Assembly (NCBI GenBank): GCA_030765065.1
Contig: CM060975.1
Coordinates: 169,604,993 to 169,668,992 of the forward strand
Length of the DNA: 64,000 nucleotides
Source of the DNA: Deroplatys truncata
Taxonomy: Eukaryota > Arthropoda > Insecta > Mantodea > Mantidae
Direction: 5' to 3'
The notes under the pieces are model-generated. The model worked only from the letters and a program-made list of their open reading frames with translations, was not told the DNA's origin and ran no database searches. How positions within the stretch are numbered: the first letter of the stretch is position 1; each line of letters starts with the position of its first letter. A program made the translations under genes and the position numbers. Shown here in pieces: positions 11,701 through 24,245 of the stretch.

Positions 11701-14323
11701 GTTTTAATGCTGTGCAAAGAGAAGCTAACAGGTTGACAAGGCAGCAACGTTTGTGGCCACATTTAGGAAGTCTCAGGTTCAAACCACCGGGGCAAACCAA
11801 GCTGATAGAAGATTTTTTTCGCGGTTTTACTCGGTTGTTAGGCGAATGCTGGATTAGGTAATTTGAACCGCAAATTTCCTAGCATCCCTTTCACCACTAC
11901 TTCAATTTCCTTCTTCTTCATCGCCATCCCAGACATTGGGTTGATCATAAATCCTGGATATGTTACGATCCAGAGTTTGATTGCTCCTCGATAGGCTACA
12001 TTGGCTTGTAATTCCTCCAAAGAGGAAGATAATCCGAAGAAGAACCTTTTTATTTAAATACCTTCCTCGAGTTCTTAACACCTCTAGTATTGTATTTGCG
12101 GTGTATATTATTTATTTGTGGAATGCACTACTTCCAGCACTCATCCCAGGTAAGTGGTATAGCATTAGCAGCTGCAGTATATAAAGAGTAAGATAGATTG
12201 GAAGGTAATTTGTAATAACCTGCTATTATATATTGGGTCCTGCAAACTTATTGAAGCAGAAGAGGAGTTATAATTTTACCCTCACTGATAATTTGGAAGA
12301 GTTCACACTTCCGGTTTAAATTGGGTCGACTAGTCAGACATTGTAGCTCCATTTTACTAAATTGCTCCGTGTAAAGAACACGAGTGTACTCTAGTGAAGT
12401 CCTTGAGCTCTTACACAACGCTATGCACAACTGTATTAATCTTAAAATCATTTCTCTTTACAATAAAGCTTTACAGTAAATAATTTTGAAATAAGTGGAT
12501 ATAACGCTTTTTGGGGAACTTATAACAGAAACCGATGCAGATACTAATTTAGATTAATATTATATGCGGAAAAACCTATTCAATTACAAACATTACTGGT
12601 GAGAGAAAAAGACAAAGTATAGAGCAGATGGCAAAATCTTCTCTGAACTTTACCTCCCAGGGATGAGATACATAATATTGCAACCCTCACGTTCGGAAAG
12701 TAAAATAAATCGCAACCTTTCAATATATCCGCGACGGAGGATATATGAGGAATATCTGGAAGTATATCAAGGGTCTCATTTCTAATTCAGATCAGTAGCG
12801 ATTCTTTGCATAAAGAACACGAGATCCACCTTAAAGGTGAGGGATGCAACTTGTATGAAAATGTGGACAGGAACACTTTCATTCCGGGCTCGTGTTATCC
12901 TAACATATTTTTAAAACGTGCTCCGTGATGCGGCGCAAGTTCGTGACCAGGGAGCGAAGATTTTTCCTAGTGTGTTTAAAATAGGAACTTATTTTAGTCG
13001 GGCATTATCCACCAAACCCGAAACTCCTGTAATTTTGGGCGATCTCTCGGTATCAGTTCTGGGTTATATTAAGATGTTACTTTGGTACGAAAGTAATGGC
13101 TCTATTTTTTCCTAAAAAGCTATGATTACCCCAAGATTATAAAAAGACCTTTCGTGACAGAGCTGGTTAGGATATCGATCTCAGTAGTCAAGACATGCTA
13201 GGGACATTGGTTAAAAACTTTCTAGTTGAATTACTTGACTTTCTGTTCGGAAGGAAGCTTTCCTGCTCTCATATTATTCATGAAAGTAAACATAATTCTT
13301 TCAAAACCATACACCTACATTATAACACGTATATAATATGGTGCTCTATTAATTACAGATTTTTACTATGAAAAACAGAAATCATATATGAACATAAATT
13401 GAGTTTTTTTGTTCATGATCTGAGATAACTTTAGTACTCATTACTAGATACAGAATTAAATGCATCAAATTTGTTTTTACAGCCTAAAATGTGTTTTCCA
13501 AAAGGTCAACGAAACTCAAATCAATCACATTTCTTCACTACGATGCAAAGTGTTTAAACGAAAGGGGATGAAGAATATAATTATTGTCTTACTTCGTTGC
13601 CAACAAATCGGTATTCTTTTCTAGGTTTCACTTAACCAGCATCTGCAGGCTTTCATTTGAACACCAAAAACCTCCCACACTTACAATTCACTGTCTCGGG
13701 TCATAGCAAGAGCCATAATATTATAAAGTTGTAAGCATTTACATGCGTCTGGGTTTAGTGCTCATTGTTGCTTCTCTTCCCTACCTTCAGCCGTTAACGA
13801 ATGGTGTGCTTCGAACATGTACAGATAGCTTCGCGTTCGTTTATTCGTGGCCAAAGTAGGAAATACGCGTGTTGAGAGTGATGGCTTACTAGCCGCTAGA
13901 CACGATAAAAGCGACACCAAGCTGAACGCAAGGCTATATGTACCGTGTTAATAAGTGAGGATATAAACGTTTGTGGAGTGAAGAAAATAAATAACCAGAC
14001 ACCAACCGAGGCTCACCCTTACGTCTAGTGCACGTCTTACGGTGACTGAAGTAGATGATAAACTGATATGATATCCTTTTGAAACAACCGAGAAACACAC
14101 CGCAAACAAAACTGACAGTAAGTTCATTTAATACGTATAAACAGTAGGTCAGTACTGATGCAGAACTCACTGGAGAAGAGGACGTTTGATTAAGAGATTT
14201 CACTTCATTTTCCAAATTTTATAATAATCCAACTGCATGTTATTTCTCGAAGTCGTGTTTCTAAATCTTAATACAGTGAACTTAGGTACAGATCATACAT
14301 TTATATGCAGCCGTTTCACATTT
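11701..14323. other. Unannotated DNA
   Basis: No gene was found. A lone B-box-like word (CAGGTTCAAACCACC, about 11774) is not accompanied by a convincing A box. Open frames here are under about 95 codons, without motifs. Confidence 0.45.
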
Positions 14324-14325
14324 TA

Positions 14326-15613
14326 CGAGGGGTGATCTGAAACTAAGGCTGCAAAGTCGATATTCCTGGAGTTTCGTCCCTTATAGACAAACAGTAGTGT
14401 GCGGTAATTCCACCAGCGGTGGGCAACTGTACGGGGTTTCAGCCACCCGGCAGCTACAGCGCTAGTTGCAGGTAAACACAAAACTGGTCTCGCGAATAAA
14501 TCCGCTACGTTATTTGATTTCTGTGGGAGAAACATGTAGCAGCGGCTGAAATTCGTCGGCAGGTGGTAAGAGGTTTACGGAGAGACTATAATGCCTCGTC
14601 AGCATGTCATAGAATGCATCTAAAGTTTGCGGTCGGTAGAGAAAACGTCACCAACGAGGATCGCAGTGGCCGACCCAGCAGGGCATCAACAGATTTGAAC
14701 ACAGCTCGCGTGAATTAGCTGATTCAGGACAATAGAAGGATCACATTACGGCATATCACGTTAGAATATGAAATGTCGTTCAGAAGGTTCTTCACATTAT
14801 CCACAATATTCTGCAGTATCGGAAAATTTGTTCCCAATGGGTTCCACGAAATATGTCCAACCAACACAAGTGGAAGAACATGGGCACAATTCTGCAAATT
14901 TTGCAACGGTTCTCCACGGAAGGGAAGAGTTTTCTTCACCACAATGTCACGGGTGACGAAAATGGATTAACCCCTACCCCCAGCCAAAAACGGCTGTCAA
15001 TGGAGTGGAAACACCCCTCTCCAAAGACGAAGTTTAAGGTGACCCCATCTGTCGGGAAGGTGATAGCCACAGTGTTTAGGGACAGTGCGGGTGTCATACT
15101 CGTGGAGTTTTTGGAAAGAGGGCACACAGTACCGCTGACGATACTATCAGACCTTGACACGATTGCGCGAAGCAATCAAGAGAAAACGGCCAGGATTTCT
15201 TACCTAGGGCGTCATCTTCCTTCACGACAACGCGCGACCCCATACAGCCTAGAAGACCGCCATGCTGTTGAAGTGGTTTTTCTGGGACATCATCGACCAC
15301 CCTCCCTACAGCCCAGACCTTGCTCTAAGGAGCGACTTTCACCTTTTTTCCTCACTTGAAGGAGGGCGACAATTCGCTTCAGACGATGAGGTGAAACACT
15401 TCGCGACAACCAGGCTGAACACGCAAGGATAGGATTTTTACCAAGAAGGAATATTCAAACTCAGCCCACGAAGTGACAATACCTAAACCGATATGAAGAC
15501 TATGTCGAAAAATAACCTAGTGTACGTAATATCAGTTGGATATATTGGTTGTATGAAATAAAATGTGCACATTTCACTGCAGGCTTTGTAACCTTAGTTT
15601 CCGATCATCCTCG
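14326..15613 (+). mobile_element. mariner transposon with TIRs and TA target sites
   Basis: The left end reads CGAGGGGTGATCTGAAACTA (14326 on). The right end on the minus strand reads CGAGGATGATCGGAAACTAA (15613 down). They match over about 30 bp with one indel. TA flanks both sides (14324-14325 and 15614-15615), the signature of mariner target duplication. The length of 1288 bp is typical of the group (about 1.3 kb). The single transposase gene on the plus strand is frameshifted. Confidence 0.92.
14547..15515 (+). pseudogene. mariner transposase pseudogene
   Basis: Blocks appear in family order but in shifting frames. The N-terminal DNA-binding part ends in ENVTNEDRSGRPSRAS and DNRRITLRHITLE. 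The catalytic domain starts at VTGDEN (first Asp; the usual W after it is lost). It continues LSMEWKHPSPKTKFKVTPS and GKVIATVFRDSAGVILVEFL. GVIFLHDNARPHTA at about 15205-15246 (second Asp) sits in a different frame. DIIDHPPYSPDLALRSDFHL at about 15280-15340 gives the third Asp (DD34D pattern). The C-terminus DFYQEGIFKL ... NRYEDYVEK ends in TAA at 15513-15515. All three catalytic residues persist, but at least two frameshifts and an early TAG near 14717 prevent a complete product. Confidence 0.88.
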
Positions 15614-15615
15614 TA

Positions 15616-16149
15616 TGTAATATAGGTCGAGGATGTTTTAAATGAGCCGCGGTTTTGTTAACTTTGTAAGCAAAGGACTTGTAAAAGTTACTAGAATTTA
15701 AATGTTGAATGACACCATCCGTTCTGACATATTTCTGTTTTATGAATATTGGTATACGGAGATACTTCAGTATTACGTTGTAAACGTGTTTAAAAATTCC
15801 AAAATCGATGTTTGGGAGGAGATTCAGCTTAAAGTTTTCTCATAATCCTAATTCAGGAGAGAAAATATAATCACAACAGTTCACTATAAAATTACCTAAA
15901 TTTGTAATTTTACTTTCGAAAATATTGTTTCTTTCTTATATTTTAATGTGTATGGAGTAGTAAAACTCCATGCTTAGGTCTTCAAATTTCAGTTGAGTTT
16001 GATGAATATATCTGTGTCATGCCAGTATGGATAAAATACTTTTATTTTTATATTTTATTTATTAATTACAGTCCAATTTCAAAGCTTTCAGAGGGCAGAG
16101 TTAATGAAATTCTAATCAAATTACATTACTAACATTTCCTTCCCCTCTC
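15616..16149. other. AT-rich spacer
   Basis: Nothing recognisable lies between the mariner and the SINE-like segment. Confidence 0.4.
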
Positions 16150-16450
16150 AGGGGTTTTGAAAAAACATGTGCAAAACATATTACTTTATGATGTTGAAAT
16201 GTCCTAGAGCAATATATCGCTCAGCCGCTTTCAGCATGGGAGGGGTTCACTTGTATAGTGTAAAACTCCCTCCCGCCCCCAAGTCGGGAATCGAATCCGA
16301 TAACTCTGGGCTGAGTGTGTTTAGTTTCTTGAAGTAGCACAGAAACAACATTTGATTGCAACTGTCTCCACTCTTGGAGGATCGCAAAAAAAAAAAAAAA
16401 TATGTAATATGTCATCTCGCGTAATGGTGATGCAAAAGTTGACAAGCCTA
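16150..16450 (-). repeat. Possible tRNA-headed SINE
   Basis: On the minus strand a B-box-like word (GGATTCGATTCCCGACT) is followed by a G-rich GGGGGCGGGAGGGAGTTTTA segment and a body ending near 'aaaacccctgagaggg'. A CGCGAGATGACATATT stretch upstream could be an A box, but a 14-base T run separates the two. Family identity was not established because I see only this copy. Confidence 0.35.
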
Positions 16451-19019
16451 CACGCCTGGTATGATGAGCAGCACATCAGCACCAATGTCATCGCAAAAGC
16501 AGATTCAAGTATACAGCCTTTTCATTGATACAGCGTATACCACCATCACAGTAATTGTAATATATTATTACCTGAGAGCATAGACATGTACAATGATACA
16601 TAGTGCATTAGGCTTATTGCTTTCGCCTTAATTACATGCAACGAAACTGTAACGTCGAGCAGAACAAAAACAACTTTTTTCCTGTAAATCCGTCATCTCC
16701 AACACCAGGAGTACAATGGATTATTTTTCTCTTGCTTCCGATAGATTATATGCACATTTTGTTTCACAAAACTTTTTTGAAGATATTTTAGACTGACAGA
16801 GTTATCAGTAAAATATCTTACTTTCGTATAGTTGTGTAGAAATCACTGTTTAGTATAGAATTTATTATTTTCGTCCTTGAAGAGACGTAAAGTCTCTTAT
16901 TTGATGAATTAAATGACAACTATTATGAATAACTATTGTGGTGATGACAATGGAAGCTATAAATCAGAAAAGCAAATTTCAAAATTATGGATATCATGTT
17001 GTATTAAATACTTCAGCTTATACGACCTATGTTTAATTATTAATAACTTAATTTGATAAATTTATTAAACAACATTGGCAACTGTCAGTATCATTTCAGC
17101 GCCACCAATTTGCAGTCCTTTGACACAATAGAAAAAATGCTGAACTGGGGATGTCGAACAATTGAATGCCACTATATGTATGCCGTAGAGATCCAATTTC
17201 AACGTGTATCTTTGAACAGTCCCATTTTCTTACATAAAACATCATGCTACTTCTCCTTGTCAGCAAATCCTGCAATATCTATATTTATTACTTTACTAGT
17301 TTAGTGTAGAGCAGGCAGCCAAGTTGGAAAAGCACTTCAGGAGTGGAGGATAAGAGTTCAAAGCTTTCAGATTATGAACCATTCCTCAACAGTTACTTAG
17401 TAACCGAGCATGATCCAACAAATAACAGAAAGGAAATTAATAAACATATTGAGGGTTTATGACACCCTGTTGTGGTAACCAACTGAAAAACTCCAATTTA
17501 ATCTCTTCAATGATTCTCTACGTATTAAATAAAAACCTATTTTAATAAATATTTCACAAAACCTATTGAATATGGTTTCACTCAAACGAACTACTGGAAG
17601 CTGTAGGTTCCAGGAAACTTTGATCTCATGTGCGGAACTTATAACCTAACAATTAATGATTTATTATCTGCTTTCAACTTACATGCAATTTATACAATGT
17701 ATATAATACAATGGAGTTGCTTATTATTTCCCTTCCGCTTATATTTAACATTCTGTTGTATATACGAGATTGCTGCAATACCTTGTATAATGGGGAAATA
17801 TAATTTATCCATTATTTACCCTTTTGCCTTGTTACCCTTTTTCCGTATCTTCTCCAATTTGTTTCACGTTTCTTTTAATACTTTGATCTAATTTTTCCTA
17901 AATGTTTTCCTGCTTTCTCCATATATTAATTTGACTTTGTATTAAAAATCTTCCTAACCTTTAGCTCTCTTGGTAAAATTTTCCAATTATCTAGTATTAA
18001 ATTCTCTCTTCCTTTATCCGTATCCTCGCATCACAATATAATGCCAATTGTTATGTTATCCATTACGTATACTATATCGCCCCCTTCTTCTCTCTGTTTG
18101 ACCACCTAAATTCATTACACCTGTCCTAGTCATGCATTTCCCATTCTGACGTCTTTGGTACAGTTCGATGTATCTTTGTTTTCCCCATTCCGTTTTAAAA
18201 CATTTATAATCTATTAATGACCTTTTTTCGAAGAAATAATTATAATTTCTTACTTTTCAATATCCTCCACTCTTGTTCTAATTTCTTTCCAGAAACCTTT
18301 ATTTTGTTGTTTCTTTCTGTCCACGTCTTTCCATTCCTATTTATTCCAATATTGTAACTTGTGCATCCAAGTTTCTTTTTCCCCATTTCTCCTGTATAAC
18401 CAAGCATTGCTTTAGTATCTCTAATTGGACGAATGTACGGGACACTAATACACACAATCTAATGACAGCGTAAAACTTAGTGGTATGATTAGAGCTCTAT
18501 AATGTACACAGTATAAAATTCTGGAGAAATGTCTTAAATGCTTACTTGAAAATAACGCATGCAAAATAAACAATCACCACTGTGCGAGAAAGAGCGGCTA
18601 CTTCACTCGCAAAGTTTTGGAAACAGTTTCACTATTTCCCCCTTTGTCGAACGATTGTTTCTTCGCTATCCCTAGTATAATGATTATCTTCATCATCATC
18701 ATCTGGGCCCCTTCTTAAGTGAAATTCAAGCTGTTTATTCTTAAAGTACTTCAAGATATTCTGTATATTACAGCAATAATAATTAAAAGATTTAAAATGT
18801 TCAAACATATTGTCTTATAATTACAAAATAATTTAACTCTACTTCGTTTACCCAAGATATATTTCAAATTATATATATATATATATATCAAACGGTGCAG
18901 CACTTGTATCCTCTACATATCTGAATTATGTGTTTCATTGTACGGATTCATCCACGAAGTAGCGACCCTTGGCTTCAAAATATTCAGAAAAAATATTTGA
19001 TTAAAATTGAAGTTTACTT
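16451..19019. other. Unannotated AT-rich DNA with a TA microsatellite
   Basis: No gene was supported. A (TA)9-type run lies at about 18870-18888. A basic 71-codon open frame on the minus strand (18240-18455) has no known motif. Confidence 0.45.
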
Positions 19020-19024
19020 TATTT

Positions 19025-19090
19025 TTTCTACATAACCACCTCCGTGATTTAAACATTTGAGTTTTGATTTGACGGAGGCAAAAATGTCAA
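19025..19090 (-). pseudogene. mariner transposase C-terminal scrap
   Basis: On the minus strand one frame reads KCLNHGGGYVEK followed by a stop. Many insect mariner transposases end in (D)KCLNxxGDYVEK, and the mariner at 14326-15613 ends NRYEDYVEK. Only about 20 codons survive, so this is a weak but specific match. No TIR was found beside it. Confidence 0.45.
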
Positions 19091-19484
19091 TTGGTATTCT
19101 CAACATTTTTACTGAAAATCCTCATTTAATCCTTAGCTTTTATACCTAAAATATATTTCTCAATTTATACCAATATGTCGGTGTACTGTAGGCATTATGT
19201 AGAAATTTTTCTACTAAATTCAAAAATTAAATTTAACAAGTCGAATATCTGCATATAGGTCCAATTTAAAGAAAATAAAAATAGTATGCTGAAAAATGTA
19301 TAAAAACTCCAGAACGCATAAACTGCATTTGTATATTCTGAGTATTAAAAATGAAAACCTTCTCTCCGTTAACCTAAGTATTATAATTTTTAAAGTGGTT
19401 TTTTGGACTCACTGTGGGCAAACATTGTTTCTACTAATTGGCCATAAACATCCTTGTATATTAATATATGTGTATAGGTATTTA

Positions 19485-21194
19485 CAGGGTGAATCACCTA
19501 AAACTTCATCGCAAATATTTCGCAAATGGAAAGTGCTATTGATGTGCAGTTTTCACAGCAATGATTGGTGGTCAGGGGCTCGCACATTTAGCCTATAAAC
19601 CGATTTTAATAATACTGAGAAAGTGTATTTTTTGAGCAAACATACAATTTTTTTAAATGGAACAATGCCTAGTTACAACATGAGCAAGGTAGGGTAAATT
19701 AGAATGTCAATGGTCTTTATTGCAGGATTCTAGTGCAAGTGGTTTACGAAAAATCCTATTTTGAAAAGATTTCACCCCAATTGTTTATCCCATTCAACCT
19801 GCTTAGTTGCCAGGTGCGATGTTGTTATGTTTGTTTGCATAGTGTTTTCTGTTCATTTATTGCATTGCAAATTTCTGGTCAGTTAGCTTGTGACAGTTCA
19901 AGCAGTAGATGGGGTTTACTAATGTATAAAAAACCCGGCATGGTCATGGTGTATGAAGAACGTAGGAAGAATGCAGTTTGTTCCTGTAAGGTGTATGCGG
20001 AAACGTATCCCAATAGACGTATACCATCTCGGCAATTATTTATCAACCTCTTCAACCAATTACGTGAAAGTGGTACTGTAACACCTAGAAGACGTAGCAG
20101 AAACAAACATGTGACTGGAGAAGAGGCAGAAATTAACGTTTTGGCTGCCGTTGCAGTAGATCCGCAAATTAGTTCCCGCACAATCGCAGTGGAAGTGGCA
20201 TAAGTCAGGCAAGTGTACTGCGAATTCTCCATCGACATAGGTTCCATTCCTATCACATCTCTCCCCATCAAGAGCTGCATGGAAACGATTTTGAGAATCC
20301 TCTTAACTTTTGTACATGGACATGATACTCCAGATTCATTATGTTTCTTGTTTAGTGATGAGGCAACTTTTACTAATCATGGCCAGGTAAACCGCAGAAA
20401 TATGCACTATTGTTCTGACAGACCATCTGCCACAGATGCTAGAAGATGTTCCTTTACTGGAGCCAATGGTACCAACATGATGGCTGTACAGCCATAGTGC
20501 ACAAAGTACTACAGCTTATCTTAACGGATTGTTTCCAAATTGTTGGATTGGGCGAAGAGGAGTGTACCTTGGCCGGCCCGTTCACCGAATCTGACCCCTT
20601 TAGACTTTTTTTCTGTAAGGAAGGTTGAAAGACACTGTCTACAAGGATGTACCAACTACACCAGACGATATGAAACGACGTATTACTGCTGCCTGCCCTG
20701 AAATTTTCACTGAAATGCTAGAACGTGTGCAGCAGTCTTTCCATAGCAGACTGGAAGCGTGTATTGAAGCTGCCGGTGGTCATTTTGAACACAACCTTTG
20801 AAGGGCTATGTTCAGTTTACTTGTAAGAATCCATACAGATGTATTGCAATTCCCTTTTGTTTTTCTTTAGTTTGTGCTACCACAGGTTGTACAAGTGTCG
20901 GTGCGTAAAAGCTTCAAAATAAGATTTCTCGCGAACCACTTACACTAGAATCCTGCAAGAAAGACCATTGACATTCTAATTTAACCTACCTTTATTCTTT
21001 TGATGTAACTAGGCATTGCTCTATTTAAAAATTGTATGTTGCTCAAAACATACACATTCTCAGTATTATTAAAACCTGTTTATGGACTAAATGTACGAGG
21101 CCCTGGCTACCAATCAATGCTGTGAAAACTGCACATCAATAACACTTTCTATTTCCGAAATATTTGCGCTGCAAGTTTCAGGTGATTCACCTGG
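19485..21194 (+). mobile_element. Long-TIR TA-targeting transposon (family L, copy 1)
   Basis: The element is bounded by TA (19483-19484 and 21195-21196). Inverted repeats of about 281 bp (19485-19765 and 20913-21194) start CAGGGTGAATCACCTAAAAC and, on the other strand, CCAGGTGAATCACCTGAAAC. The repeats agree along their whole length with scattered substitutions; the inner edge is at 'aatccTATTTTGAA'. The interior encodes one transposase with a DEATF box, described separately. TA targeting and the catalytic spacing place it in the IS630-Tc1-mariner superfamily. Such long TIRs are unusual for classical Tc1 or mariner. Confidence 0.9.
19940..20801 (+). pseudogene. Family L transposase pseudogene (copy 1)
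   Basis: The intact first part (19940-20203) has MVYEERRKNAVCSCKVYAET and PNRRIPSRQLFINLFNQLRE, an N-terminal helix-turn-helix that I associate with the insect DUF4817-type transposases, then GTVTPRRRSRNKHVT. At 20203 a one-base deletion creates a TAA; the next frame continues ISQASVLRILHRHRFH. Then comes FLFSDEATFTNHGQVNRRNM (first catalytic Asp in SDEA). Around 20420 a deletion jumps from the NMHY region directly to LEDVPLLEPMVPT. The usual QHDG segment (second Asp) survives only as a shifted MVPTWWLYSH-like trace. The C-terminus KDTVYKDVPTTPDDMKRRIT to GGHFEHNL ends in TGA at 20799-20801. The product is non-functional. The start Met was chosen because the family begins near (x)YEERR. Confidence 0.82.
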
Positions 21195-21367
21195 TATATT
21201 AAATGTGAATCATATATAACTATATATATGGACTTTTAGTATATACTAGCTCAGTCATTTATTATGTTTTCAACACGAACCCATAAATAGCTGTCTTCAG
21301 GAAGCCCATTTAGGATACTTGGGTAATTGTTTTTATTTTTCTTCTTCAATCAAGGACTAGCTACTGC

Positions 21368-21500
21368 CTGTTCTGGTCTCACATCAATCCAGCGTTTCCT
21401 AGATCATCCCATTGGCATCCGTTCTCTTGGTTTATATTCCAATTATTTATTTGAGGATTCTTTCAGGTGTCATCCTTTCTAAATGTCCAAGCCAGTTTTC
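21368..21500 (-). pseudogene. LINE C-terminal fragment
   Basis: On the minus strand WLGHLERMTPERILK leads, after a stop and frameshift, to YKPRERMPMG, a stop, and SRKRWIDVRPEQA. This is the W(L/F)GHxxRMxxxRxPK ... PxGxRxxGRPRKRWxD tail found at the end of many insect non-LTR reverse transcriptases. Only the terminal part is present; no polymerase domain lies upstream on that strand. Confidence 0.75.
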
Positions 21501-22409
21501 TCTATGTAAATTTTTCTTTTTAAGTATATATTTACACCAACGATAAAGAAATATATTCATAATTTAATGACCTGAACTACCATCTGCTCTTATGTATACC
21601 TTTCACACAATAATAAACTGCTATGCACACAGTGAACAGAAAACAATCAATAGTAACCAATGCGGCACATTGTGGTACGGGTGCGCTCCGGCTATACATC
21701 AATAACACTTCCCAATATTATAGCGTACATAAGCATTCATTGCAGATAAAATCCTCTCTGAATACTTAAACAACAATGGGTAGTGAAGTAACATTTTAAA
21801 AGTCCTGCTATTTTGTGGAAATATTACAACTCTGTAACTCTACAAAACTTCAGCGGTTATAAAACGGAGCTATGGCACCACCTAAAGGAATATTCATGAA
21901 CTCCGTGTATTATTCAAGAATATAGAAAAATAATCCAAATATTTTAAGCATTCTTAGCGTGTAACAACTGCCAAGAATTAAAATTTTCAAAACTGAAAAG
22001 TCTGTTTAAATCAAATGATTTACATGAAGATAAATCGCAAATTCTTAAATTTGTAACCAATCATCTTTCCCTTTGGGTTGCAAAGCCATAACATAAAAAA
22101 CGCAAAATAATGTTTGGCTGCGATAGCCCTCTCCCTTAAGCATAAGTTGAAGAAAGAAAAAGGGTTTGAAAATGCTTTAAAGACCTACACATATATGTAA
22201 AGAAGTGAGCGGACCAACTTCCAAAAAACTTAACTAAATGTTTGCAGGGGAGTTCAAAATACGTATTTCCGATGAACTCCGGATTTCGACCTTTTGATTG
22301 GAATGCCGATAATGGAAAATCTCTTAAATAACGAAAAGAAAACAAATAATATAAAGGTAAGACCATCTAACAGGAGCCCTACTCTACTATAAATTAATTT
22401 TAGAAATAC
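21501..22409. other. Unannotated AT-rich DNA
   Basis: No gene, TIR or tRNA-like head was recognised before the target duplication of the SINE-2 copy. Confidence 0.45.
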
Positions 22410-22421
22410 CATTTAAATTAG

Positions 22422-23002
22422 GTAAAGATAAAGGGAAACGGATAGGTACTGACGAACGGAGAGATCCCGGGGCAGAGCACTGCACGCCAACCATACGGCC
22501 TCTTGTGCTTCTACCGTGATACTTGGGAGCGAGGGATGTTCCGGATCCGGATGATGACGGGCGCAAGCATGGACGTGGTACCAAATGTAACCAGATTGAA
22601 CGCATAAAACCCGCCCGGGTCTAACCAAAGGTTCCGAGCCTCGGGGGGAGGGGGTGGGGACCGCGAAGAAGCACATTCCCGAAAGCACCTGAAGGCGGGT
22701 GCTAAACGAGTTTTCCCTGGAACGAGACGTCAGGAAGAAACCTACACAGAGCACAAAGCCACCGCCCAGCCGCAACCGTCGAACATTGTCGCCTGGTCCT
22801 ACAACTCCAAAACAACTGACAAGAAAATGACGGGTACAGAAATTGTGGGACAGGAGAGTCGTGATAGAAGATGAACCACGCCAGCATTCGGTCCGAGTAA
22901 ACCACGAAAAACTCATGTTTCAAAGCGGTTTGTCGCGGGGATCGAACTCGGGACTTCCTAAATGCTAATCGCACACTTTACCGCGGCGTCATCTCGCTCG
23001 GT
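22422..23002 (-). repeat. SINE-2, complete, with perfect 12-bp target duplication
   Basis: The same 12 bases, CATTTAAATTAG, flank the insert at 22410-22421 and 23003-23014. Read on the minus strand the element starts CCGAGCGAGATGACGCCGCG (A-box region). It has a B box GAGTTCGATCCCCGCG about 55 bases on, then a GC-rich body with GTTGTAGGACCAGGCGACAA. It ends at TATCTTTAC. The tRNA-derived polymerase III head, lack of coding capacity, and perfect duplication identify a SINE. At 581 bp it is long for a SINE. Its GC content contrasts with the AT-rich surroundings. Confidence 0.9.
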
Positions 23003-23014
23003 TCATTTAAATTA

Positions 23015-23530
23015 GAGTCTTTAGATCAGCGTTTGAACTAAGATTAGAAAATCACATTTAAAGTAATAATATCAGGACATAAATGCGGAGGCCGGAGTCT
23101 ATCATCGTAGTATAATTCATTTCTGTGCTTTGTGGTTGTGATGTGTTTATGAATAATTTTATGAAACGTAACATTTTGTCGTGCATTGTGGCGTACGTCA
23201 TCCTCTCATAATATTAATATCAGGAAACTGCACAACTACTTTCACAGCAGTCCAAGAATATCAGAAAGAATTTTAGTCTTTTCCATCATTCCTTACCGAG
23301 AGGAAATAGAAGTCACATCGTCCTATTGACTTTATAAGATTATGTGCATTTTTGTTTATAGACATAATCTCCCATTACTTATCTTCTCTGTGCATATAAG
23401 GAAGTCTTCTTTAAACATAATATTCGTTTTAAATTGCCCACATTGCTAATAGCAACTATATTATTTTAAAGCTAGTCTGCTTTGGTTTGCACAGGTCGCG
23501 TAACTTGCGAAAATGGGAAACATGAAACAG

Positions 23531-23573
<43 letters not shown>

Positions 23574-24180
23574 AACACAGTAGAAAATAAAATAAAAAGA
23601 GCACAGGGGTGTGCATTGAGAGGTGTGGGAGCTCTTTTCCTTATTCGATGAGGAAGGTGTGTATTCTCATAACCGATGATGCTCGTTTGCATAACATTTC
23701 ATGCTGTGTGACGATGGTGGTTCCTTACACAATTACACATATGTTTATCGCTTGTACCCGGTAGGTTCCCTACGTTCTATAGAACTGTAGAAATAAAAAG
23801 TTACGAAGTAGAAGTGCCATAAGACTTCATAGCAAGTAGCAGTTGGAGTTATGATCATTAGTTCATAGGCCCGTCACTCATCCCATATGATTTGAGGAAT
23901 CAAGTGAATAATAAAATCGTGCAAGACAGACGTATAGCCCTAGATGAATTACAGACTTTTCCCCCCATTTACATGCCCCATTAACATCTATGGTCATATC
24001 GACGGTTTTATCTTTGGAAAAAAAATTTTCATCGCAATGATGTCCACTCCGTACTATTCTGTTGATCGTTAAGATTTTCTTTATAAGCCTTATACTCACA
24101 TACACGTTTACACTCTAACTCATTCTTCTAGACTTAGGGAGGATGTGAATAATTCTGGATAAAGAAATAATTATCATCCT
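23015..24180. other. Unannotated DNA with a GA microsatellite
   Basis: It holds a (GA)n run at about 23530-23568. Open frames across the run are low-complexity artefacts (Ser-Leu repeats on the minus strand). Confidence 0.5.
23530..23568. repeat. (GA)n microsatellite
   Basis: It is an uninterrupted alternating GA tract of about 19 units. Confidence 0.95.
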
Positions 24181-24245
24181 CCAGCGGGGAATCAACCCCG
24201 GGATCTCTGGATATGGAAGCTAGCACATTAAGCACCAGACAACAG
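24178..24245 (-). repeat. Possible tRNA-derived SINE head
   Basis: On the minus strand a TCTGGTGCTTAATGTGCTAG segment is followed about 30 bases later by a strong B box (CCGGGGTTGATTCCCCG), then GCTGGAGGATGATAATTATT. It looks like a tRNA-headed SINE, but the A box is poor and no second copy was seen here. Confidence 0.4.

Noticed and set aside
22413-22916. 167-codon open frame on the minus strand
   Set aside because: It coincides with the SINE-2 insertion at 22422-23002 and has no domain; the DNA has a better explanation as a SINE.
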